The position numbers and the translations under genes were made by a program. Below, piece by piece: positions 45,101 to 57,059 of a stretch of DNA of 64,000 bases (positions within the stretch are counted from its first letter, which is position 1; each line of letters opens with the position of its first letter). The notes beneath the pieces are model-generated. The model was not told the origin of the DNA. It made no database searches and saw nothing but the letters and a program-made list of their open reading frames with translations. The stretch lies in contig NC_090123.1 of the NCBI RefSeq assembly GCF_023973825.1, forward strand, positions 1,471,501 to 1,535,500. Reading direction: 5' to 3'. This DNA comes from Plasmodium brasilianum. Lineage: Eukaryota; Apicomplexa; Aconoidasida; Haemosporida; Plasmodiidae.

Positions 45101-46366
45101 ACAGGTAGGAAGGGATATATATCGAACTATGAAATAGAAAATAATTTTAACGAGAGTAAAAAAAAAGAATTTGATGACTTAATACATCTATATAGTGAAA
45201 AGATATCAGAAAATAAAAATTATTTTAATAATTATAAAAATGTATATAATTGTAATTCCAAGTCTAGTATAGTGATACCAAAATATGCACACACAAATAA
45301 TGAAGACCTTAAATATTATTATTTAAATTCTGAAAATGCAAGAAGTTCATCTATTTATAAATGTAGTAGTAACGAAGAAATAACAGGGAGCTCTTTATAT
45401 TTGGATAAAGGTTTGAACAGTTTTGAGATGAAAAATAATTTGTTTAGTAAAAATGAGTATACTAATATATCATTAGGGGATAAGGAACCATTGACCAGTA
45501 GTAATAACTTCCTATCTGATAACAATAAATGTATTAGGAATAACAACAACTATTATTCGAGTAAGAAGATATATAATTTTAAAAATACTGTATCTCATAT
45601 ATTTGACATCATTATTCATAAGTATGTAATCAGTATAGATAGTAATTTATTATATTCATATGGTAGCAATAAATATGATGTAGATGATAAAATGAATAAA
45701 GAAGGGAGTTCTACTTCCTTATTTAGGAAAAATAGCTGTAATTATGATATTATTAACAATAACTCGTACAGACCCAGTTCATGTATGACGCTTAATTATT
45801 CTAATGGTATAGATAACGAAATGAGAAGGAGCAATAAAACGAGGAGTAATGAAAATATTTCGCACGTAAATTCTTCTACCAGTATCAGAAATAATAATGA
45901 CAGCAGTGTTAATAATAACAAATGTATTGATAAGAAACGATCAGATTGTAATCATTTAAACATGAGAGATATGTTAGTGAAAAGAAAATATTATAATAAA
46001 AAATTTATAAATATGTTTTCAAAAGACATTATTTCAAAAAGTCTATTTCATTATTTAAATGCTGATTTTTTGATAAATGAGGATAAAATTAAATATATTA
46101 TTCCATTCCTTTTCCATAGTAGAAATGTAAATATATTTAAAAATAACCTGAACAAGAAAGATTTTTATTTCTATGAATATATTGCCTTTTCTTTCAATTT
46201 AAATAGACAAAAATTACGAAAAAAAATTGAATGCTCCAAGGTATCCTATGAAGAATTTCTCCTAAAAGGGAAGCATAAATATAATAAACTCAAAAAGGGG
46301 TATAACAAAAAGTTGTTATCCTTAGATACACAACAGGATAGCGGCGTAAAGATTATTTCGCTTTAG
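41646..46366 (+). CDS. OTU: OTU-family cysteine protease (deubiquitinase-like), eight exons
   Basis: Exons 41646-41717, 41858-41905, 42161-42301, 42591-42670, 42872-42935, 43246-43341, 43594-43713 and 44126-46366. All introns are GT-AG and all phases agree, giving 953 aa. The catalytic domain is in the first ~210 residues: RTDGNCLFRAVSDQLY with Asp61 and Cys64, DGTWGGQLELQAVGELF (118-134), and EHYNSV with His169. These form the OTU Cys/His protease site that cleaves ubiquitin or ubiquitin-like chains. From residue ~208 a 740-residue Asn/Ser-rich tail follows (one exon), ending in a more ordered Lys-rich region. I recall a P. falciparum OTU from the same chromosomal neighbourhood linked to apicoplast/autophagy function. 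No transit peptide is obvious: the N-terminus (MKKQKRNSPQRRKKIKEK) is basic and looks nuclear or cytosolic. The join after RKRV could also be one codon shorter. Confidence 0.9.
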
Positions 46367-46656
46367 AGTATGTTCACTTGGTTTGACAGCAGGGTACCAC
46401 ACAAGTATGCCATTTGGTGTGCCCAGTTGGTCTTTGCTAACTCGGGTATTGCTTTCCGCGTATTGCTTCCACCTTGCCACACGCCATTGTGGGTACGTTT
46501 TAGACAAAATTGTTAGTCATCTCGTTTTGAGGAAGAGAAGTGGGGGAATATGAAAAGTAGTTCCTACTTCCGCAAGTACAGTTTGACGTGATGGTATTTT
46601 TAAGAGAAAGTAAAAAAAAAAAAAAAAATAATAATAATAAAATAAAAGGTGCAACA

Positions 46657-48613
<1,957 letters not shown>

Positions 48614-48692
48614 AAAAAAAAAATTTCTTTCATTTTACAGTTTTTATGAATGTTCAATATGCATCATTTTAACCTGACCTTTTACACTTAAT

Positions 48693-48730
<38 letters not shown>

Positions 48731-49978
48731 TTGAAAACAAAATGACAAAAATTCGATATTGCTAAGATGACCAAGTGTCATGTATTATATATATATATAT
48801 ATATATATATGGATATATGTATATATGTATATATATATATATGTGGATATATGTATATGTACATGTACATGTATATATACGTTTATGTGTAGAATGTGTA
48901 TGTATACATATATGCATTGGGATATGTACATATGTGTACACATGCTGGAATAGCAAGTGATGTTTTCAATTTTTATTTTTTTTCTCTTCATTTTGATAAA
49001 ATAATACACTTTACGAAAATAGTCAGCATGTATATTTTTTTTTTTTTTTTTTTTACTTTTTTATAAAATTATGTATATTGTTAAAAGGCGTAGATAACAA
49101 TATAATCACTAGAAGTGAGTTTTTAAAAATTCGTGTTTGTAAGAAGTTTATATATGTGGGTGAAAGATATACATATTGAATATACGTACGTGTACTCACA
49201 TAAACGTATTAAATGAATGTTTGTACGAGTGTACGTTTGAGTAAGTATGCAGGTATATAAGTATGAATATGTTCGTATATGAGTACATATATATATATAT
49301 ATATATGGATGTGCATAATGTATATACATTTGCATATTGCGTATACGCATTCATATGACATATACGCATACATATCTCATATACGTATACATATCTCATA
49401 TACGCATACATATCTCATATACGCATACATATCTCATATACGTATAGATTCTTTTAACAAACTTCGATAACTACTTAATGACAATTTCTCAAAAGCGCTA
49501 GTGCAAATAAAATGGGGGAAAATTATATTTTATGAACAAAATCAGGTAAATGAGTGAAGAAAAAAAAAAAAAAAAAAAAAAGTTTATCATTCAATCAAAT
49601 AAAATATTTAGTAACATTATTAATTTAATTAAATATAAAAGTATTTACGGAACAATAATTGTAGTGTGGAAGTCAGTAAAAGGGAAAATGAAAAGTACTG
49701 TATTTGTGAATACATTTCTTTTCGAAGAAAGTACAAATAGTTTTAGTGTCGAAGAAAGCTAAATTTTATAAGTGCTTCCGTATTTTATATAACTAAAGTG
49801 GTAGGAAGTGTGTTAGGAATTGATACAAGTATTAAGAAGCTTCATAAATAGCACCAGTAGGTAAAGACTGTAATTAACCGAAAGTGCGAAAATAAGCAAT
49901 AGAGTTCTTTACAACTTCATCATGAAAAAACAACTTTGCAAATATATCAGCAAGTGAGTTTTTCCTCATTTGTGCGTT

Positions 49979-50017
<39 letters not shown>

Positions 50018-50149
50018 GTACACAATTATGATATAATAAGATAAGTGTGATATATCTAAATATATATATATATATATATATCCATATACATACATATATT
50101 ATAATCATAGTGGAAGCATTTTTTTTTTCTTTTTTATTAATCGAAAATA
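48614..50149. other. Intergenic region before the helicase
   Basis: T runs (48692-48727, 49029-49053, 49982-50015), (TA)n tracts, a 19-bp repeat, and two tiny protein-like frames: ATG 49550 plus strand (71 aa, Lys/Phe-rich) and ATG 49969 minus strand (MRKNSLADIFAKLFF, 31 aa). Neither can be supported as a gene alone. The final ~100 bases are the helicase leader. Confidence 0.55.
49340..49448. repeat. 19-bp repeat TATCTCATATACGCATACA
   Basis: About five 19-bp units with CGCATA/CGTATA variants. Confidence 0.85.
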
Positions 50150-53100
50150 ATGAGTGAAAATAAAGAAGGAATTGAAAAAAGTGCTATAAATAGGTACGAT
50201 CTTGATAAGAACGATTGTAATGAAATAGTTGATAATAACGAAAATTTTAAAAATTATAAGGATCTGAATAATGGTGTAATTACATTTGAACATGATACAA
50301 GTCATCTTAACGAAGGTAATTGTGATAGTGCATATTTAAATGATAGTATTGGTAAAGATAATGAAAATTGTTCATTAAACGATGTGATAAATAAATATCT
50401 GATGACCCTCGAGAATAAAGAAAAGAATAATGGAGAAGAGGGAGATTATCAAAACTATGTCGAATGCGCATTCAATTGTGCTGTTTATGCGAGTGATGTG
50501 AGTAACGCTAACCATGGGAATGGTGTGAATATACATGTTGACGAAAACGTTTATAGTTGGGAAAATATTTCAAATAATCCTAATAATTGTAATATTTCTA
50601 ATAATCCTAATAATTGTAATATTTCAAATAATCCTAATAATTGTAATATTCCTAATAATCCTAATAATTGTAATATTTCTAATATTTCTAATATTTCTAA
50701 TATTCCTAATATTTCTAATATTTCTAATATTCCTAATGATGAATATTATATGAACAATTTTTACGCTAATAATGATGAGGGAAACTATTGGGCTCATTGG
50801 GACAGCAGTAACATGCCCACCCAGAAAAACCTTGCCAACAATTACGGAAGCATAAATGACAATGATAATGATGTGAAGGACAATTATAGTGGCCTGAATG
50901 ATAATTATAGGAATTACAGTAGTAGTAATAGGAATATTAATGATAAAAATAATAGTAACATTAATAATAATTGTAGCCCTAGTGATAACGTTCCTTTTAC
51001 GCACCCTGTTGGCGCAAATGACGGGAAGTGCAAAAATTATTCTAAAGACCCCTATAATATATCAATTGGAAATATGGAAAATACGAATAACTACAGGGAT
51101 TTCATGAAGATAAGAAATAACTCGATTGAGAAGTACTCATCATATACCTCTGCTATCTCAAATAGTAACAACAATAATGGAAAGCGATTATTTTTTTCGA
51201 AAAATGCTCAAGGTCGTCCATGCAGTAACAATAGTAGTAACAATAATAATATTAATAGTACTGATAGAATTAGTAGTTTACATAATGAAACTGATAACTA
51301 TCGAAGGTTACCATATGTGAGCCATAATAATTACGTATATAATATTAATAATAATAAAAAGAATAATAGTAAAAATGATAACAGTAATAGTTATAGCAAT
51401 AAAAATGGCAGTGATAACACACATCAGATGGAAATGGCGTATGATGAAAAAAGAAAATATTCATATGAAAGAAAAAAAAATTTATATAAAAGTAATTATG
51501 AATATAAAACTAAGGAGAATGTCCATTTTTCACCCACAGAGAACAAACATGATTATCTGAGGTACAAGAAGTACGAAAGTAAATGGGATAATCAAGGTGA
51601 TTGTACGAATGTTAAGAACTTTGATGATAAGATGTATATGCAATATGATGATAGGCAGCATATGCAATATGATGATAGGCGGCATATGCAATATGATGAT
51701 AGGCGGCATGTGCAATATGATGATAGGCGGCATATGCAATATAGTGATGAGAGGCATACACATTATAATGAGGGGCAAACTGATCGACACGATAATATGA
51801 TATTAAACAAATATGCTGATAACAGATTTATCCAGTATGATGAAAAAAGCATGAATAAAGTAGACAAAAAATACGAATGCAATATATTCGATGATGAATG
51901 TTATTTTGTTCAATGTAGAAGTTATGGAAAGGAAAAAATTGTAATTCCTAGTCCGTTAAGCAGCTTAGAAGACTTAAGGTAATATATGCTTCCATACGAA
52001 ATGACTCATACATGTACATGCCATATGTGGGAATAACGTTATATATGTGTAGAAAACTGTTCATAAATATATGTTTATATGTGTCTTTATATGTCTATAT
52101 ATGTATATATATATATTATATGAATATGCTTGTGCCACTCCTTGTGCGTAATTCTTCCCATCCTTTTTCCCGTTTTACTTGTTCTCCGTACACTATGTAC
52201 ATATTTGCCGTATTCATCTTTATTTTCTTTTTTTTTTTTTTAAAAGCACATTATGTGGAGATATTTTATATAAAAATATTTGTATGAAGGGGTACAACCA
52301 AATGACTACTGTTCAGAAATATTCAATACCGATAATAAAAAAAAAAATGAACCTTATTGCTTCTTCACAAACAGGAAGTGGAAAAACCTTTTCTTTTCTA
52401 TGTCCTATAATTTCAAATCTTAAAAAAGATAATGAAATTCTTCGGCCTCATTTTCCTGGAGCATATGCATGCATTTCTCCGTTGTGTCTGGTCCTCTGTC
52501 CAACAAGGGAGCTGGTTATTCAAATACAAAAGGAGGTAAATTTTTTTTTTTTTTTTTTAATTTGCAAAATTGTCATTTTTTGGCTAGCCGTTAAGAAGAG
52601 AACTATAATAAGGCGTAGAATTATTTTATTGCTGAATCATAATATTATGGATGGGGAAAAAAAAAAAAAATGCACACATATGTATATATATATGTATGTA
52701 TATATAGGATTAAATATTTGTGCTTTTTTAGGTAAATAGTCTAACAAAAGGCATGGACATTGTGTGTATGGCCTTTTACGGGGGGGAAACGATGAAAGAC
52801 CAGGTATTTTTATTTTATTTTTTTTTTTATTGCATGTTCATGTGGTTATGAATATATGTATGTGGGTATACATGTGTACATATTAATGTGTGTAAACATA
52901 AAAAAATGAGAATGTTCCTTATTTCCAAGTAGATAGTACAAATAAATGAAAGGCAAGCCGAAATAATAGTATCAACCCCAGGGAGGTTACTAGACTTACT
53001 AAACAATTGCAAAGTTAGTCTTTCTTTTATTAAATATTTAATTTTTGACGAAGCTGATGAAATGATATCTCTTGGTTTGAAAAATCAGATGGATGAAATA

Positions 53101-53474
53101 ATTTTTCAAAAGGATTTATGCCCAAGTGAAACAAGGCAAACCATATTTTTCACTGCTACCTTGTCTGATAATTTGAGAGATGATATTGAAAAGTTTATAG
53201 CTACCCCTTATATTTATTTAAATATAAAACAAAAAAAGGATGTTAAAAATTCCATCAAGCAGGTAGGACTGTGTGCAGATGATTATTTTAGGAACATGCT
53301 CAGTGAGATGTACCTACACCTGCGCTCACGTAATATATATGCGCATGTTTGTACGAATGTGTGTCTGTATTATTTGCATTTACGTATATATAATGCTGAA
53401 AGAAAGTATTTATTTTTTTTATTTTATTCTTTTATTTTTTTCGTTTGTTGTTATTGTTATTGTTATTGTTATTA

Positions 53475-53505
<31 letters not shown>

Positions 53506-53794
53506 CTTTTTTTTTTCCCGTTTTATCGATGATTTTCCCCATTTGACGTGCCCGCCTTTTCGCAGATTGTCAAATACGTACCGGTGAAATCAAAGTTGAA
53601 TGAACTTTTTCGAGACATTCGAACCTTACAAGGTCAGGCGATAATATTTGTGGAATTGAGAACTTCTATTAATCACATCTTTAACTTTTTGAAGTCGAAA
53701 GGCTTTAACGTGAACTATTTACATGGGAAGATGAATCAGGTGAAGCGCGATTTATGCATGCACGAGTGTATATGTAAGCATGTGTGTGTATGTA

Positions 53795-53832
<38 letters not shown>

Positions 53833-54354
53833 AGAGAAACGTGGTACCATTAAATATTGCTTGCATGTTATGTCCTTAACTATATTCTTACGTATTTCAA
53901 TTTATTTCCCCCACTGAAAATGTCAACATGTGGGCTGTGTTTGCATGGGCAAGGACGTTTCGTAATGCATGTTACATAATCTTAATGAGGGATAACATTT
54001 GCATGTATACTCACCTTTGCTCATACCACTATTTGCGTGTATAAATCGCTGCAGGCTCGGAGGGAATTAGTTTTTGAAAAGTTTAGGAACAAATCTTTTC
54101 AAATATTAATAGCTACATCCATAGCAGCAAGAGGCTTAGATTTCCCAGATCTCGAATTAGTAATAAATTATGATTTGCCTTCCGAATTTGAACAATACAT
54201 GCACAGGATAGGAAGAACAGGGAGAATTGGAAAAACAGGAATAGCAATAAATTACTTTAATAGTTCAAACAAGAAAATAATTGACAAGCTAATTGAACAT
54301 TTAAAGAAACACGATCAAATAGTTCCTAATTGGCTTCTTAATTTTAATAAGTGA
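50150..54354 (+). CDS. DEAD-box RNA helicase (Ded1/DDX3-like), six exons
   Basis: Exons 50150-51978, 52247-52535, 52732-52803, 52933-53262, 53566-53739 and 54055-54354; GT-AG and in phase, 997 aa. The first ~600 residues are an Asn-rich extension with tandem repeats (NNPNNCNIS, NISNIP, and MQYDDRRH at 51640-51760). The ATP-dependent RNA helicase core begins at the exon 1/2 join. It has a Q motif region (LYKNICMKGYNQMTTVQKYS), motif I ASSQTGSGKT, Ia PTRELVIQ, GG in FYGGETM, Ib STPGRLLD, II DEAD, III TAT (usually SAT), IV IIFVE, V ARGLDFPD and VI HRIGRTGRIG. The ending VPNWLLNFNK resembles the Ded1/DDX3/Vasa ending (VPSWL). The ORF of exon 1 alone looks like an independent Asn-rich gene, but its last codon (AG) joins perfectly with exon 2. 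Likely roles are translation initiation or mRNP remodelling, by family inference. Confidence 0.9.
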
Positions 54355-56977
54355 CAAGTATGAAAACGTATGTGCCTTTTTTTTCTTTTTTATATTTACA
54401 TACATTTTAGAGGGGGAAAAAAAACCACGTCTGATTACGTACCATGTGCAAAAGTGTTAGCAGTAGCAGTTGTAATGAAGGGCGGAACGAATGAAGGAGT
54501 TCACGTCAAGTACCACCCATAGTATACATACACATATGTATAAGCATATTTGCACACATATGTATAAGCATATATATACGCATATATGTATATGGCTATG
54601 TATACAGATATGCATACATAATGCAGATTTTAAAGAGCGTAAGCCCACTTTCTCCGCAAAAAGGACGTACTTTCCTTTTACATATATACTTTTAGATTTT
54701 ATATTACTTTATTTTATTTTTTATTATTATTATTATTTTTTTTTTTTTTTTTTGTTTTGTTTTGTTTTATTCCCTACGGGTTAAATTTTTTCTTTTAATT
54801 TTGAAACAGAATTAATGGGTCTAATTATCCTCAGTGTGTATATATTAGTATGTTTATATATGTATGTACATAAATGTATGTATGTATGCCCTATTTTTTC
54901 CTTTTCATTTTTTTTGTTTTGTTTTAATGTCAACCACATGTTTAGTGCGTTTCTTTCATACGTTGCTATTAATTAAAAAAAGATGTACTCTGAAAATATG
55001 TAACATGTATATTTACGTTATATATATAGAAAGACATATGTGTACTTTACATTTTCTTATATCTTCGTGCAAGTGATACATATTGTTTTTAAATCTTTTA
55101 TCTCAAAATTTTTGGATACGTACATATTTCCATTCGTATATATGTATATGTACTTAGTTCATATACCTGTACATGTACATATAATCGTATGTGCTCATAT
55201 ATGGTGTGTATATATATGCAATATGTAGCATCATACTCCTTTGATGGTACATACAAACATATATACACAAATGTACATTTATGCACAGCCTTCCATATTC
55301 TTTTAAACTTCAATTTCAGAATAAAAAGTTTATATGTTAAAATTTTTAAAAATTTTTCCCCAAATTTTTTAATCTTTTTTTAAATGCATTTTTTATCGCA
55401 TTTTAAGTGCAATTTTTTCCCTTTTCTCTTTTCGTATGTTTTCTTTTTTTTTTTCCTTTTTCTCCTTTCCTTTTGCTATTTCGTTTTTGCTATTTCGTTT
55501 TTGCTATTTCGTTTTTGCTATTTCGTTTTTGCTATTTCGTTTTTGCTTATTCGTTTTTGCTTTTTCGTTTTTGCTATTTCGTTTTTGCTATTTCGTTTTT
55601 GCTTTTTCGTTTTTGCTATTTCGTTTTTGCTTTTTCGTTTTTGCTTTTTCGTTTTTGCTTTTTCGTTTTTGCTATTTCGTTTTTGCTTTTTCGTTTTTGC
55701 TTTTTCGTTTTTGCTTTTTCGTTTTTGCTTTTTCGTTTTTGCTTTTTCTATTTTCCTATATTTTTTCTCTTTTCTCTTAAAGATTAACTGTTAAAAATAT
55801 CCTTCTTAATTAATTTGTAAATTTTATAGTATACTTATTCCTCAGTTATCCATTCTTCGCTCTTCTTCTTTTATCTATATGTAAGGTACGATATATATGT
55901 ATAATGAAATGACCTATGTCCTGTTTGTTTTTTGACTTTTTTTTTTTTTTTTTTTCATATGCCGTTGTTAAAAAAACAAGAATTCTTTTTTTTCTTTTTG
56001 TTTTTTATATACATACATATATATGAAGCTACAAATAATATTTTTTTTTTGTAGCTATGTAATGTGGGGTATTTATTATTTTATATTTTTTTATTTTTTT
56101 TCATATTGTACCATATTATATGGCCGAACATTTTGAAATTCAAAAAAACACAAACCGCATAAAAATATATAACTATATATTCTTCTTATTTTGTTATGTA
56201 AATGTGAGAGGGGATTTTTTTGCGTTTTAATATATATCATCAGTATGTTTTAATATACATTTTATTTTTTATTTTTATTTTTTATATTTATTTTTTATAT
56301 TTATTTTTTATTTTATTATTTTTTTTTTTCCCATTCGCTTTTATTCCTAGCTCTTTTTTTACGTATTTTTGTTCCTTATTCGCTTTTCAGCTGTATCGAA
56401 AACTATTTATTTATTTTTTTTTATTTGAAAAAATCATTCCAGCTGCAAAATATAAAAATAGATGTTTACAAATAAATCGAAACGTTTGTAATGTATTTGG
56501 ATAACTGCTCAATTAGTAGTAATAAATATTAAGTTCAGCATATACTTATGTATGTATGTATGTATGTATGTATGTATATATGTATGTATGTATATATGTA
56601 TGTATGTATGTATATATGTATGTATGCACATGTATGTAAATATTTATATGAAAATATTTTTATATTTTGAAGCGGAGAACATGATAAACATTACATTTTT
56701 ATGTATAAGCATTGTTGTTACCTTTTTTGTTTTCTTCTAATTGTGTTTGTAAAATTTGCACAAGCAGAGCAGAATAAGCAATTCTTAGTAGTACATACGG
56801 CTCTGATAAGTCCGCATAAGCATCTGTATATATCATATATGCGTACAGGTAAACAGGTGTTTATATAAGCATATATAAATATATATATATATTTATATAT
56901 ATATATATGAATTTGCATATTCACATTTGTATACGTACAATATACGCAATTCTCGAAGTATAATATATATGTACACA

Positions 56978-57014
<37 letters not shown>

Positions 57015-57059
57015 TCGTACACATTCGAACGCGCTATCCCCTCGTGAGTGCCCCAAAAA
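54355..57059. other. Intergenic region
   Basis: Contains a T-rich stretch 54690-54775, a 14-bp minisatellite, TTTTATATTTATT repeats (56255-56325), and (TATG)n at 56545-56635. (TA)n tracts lie just before the GYF gene (56880-57015). No coding region is supported. Confidence 0.65.
55474..55750. repeat. 14-bp minisatellite GCTATTTCGTTTTT / GCTTTTTCGTTTTT
   Basis: About 20 units of 14 bp. The A-variant (GCTATTTCG) dominates on the left and the T-variant (GCTTTTTCG) on the right, with mixing in the middle. Three plus frames stay open (RFCYFVFAISFLLF), an artefact. Confidence 0.95.

Noticed and set aside
49550..49762. 71-codon plus-strand ATG frame
   Set aside because: Starts with a Lys run, is compositionally biased, and no matching exon or family feature was seen.
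49874..49969. 31-codon minus-strand frame MRKNSLADIFAKLFF, which shares NSLADI with a frame near 6520
   Set aside because: Too short, no splice partner found, and the six-residue match alone is not evidence of homology.
55384..55794. Three overlapping plus-strand Phe-rich frames
   Set aside because: Translation of the 14-bp minisatellite in all frames.
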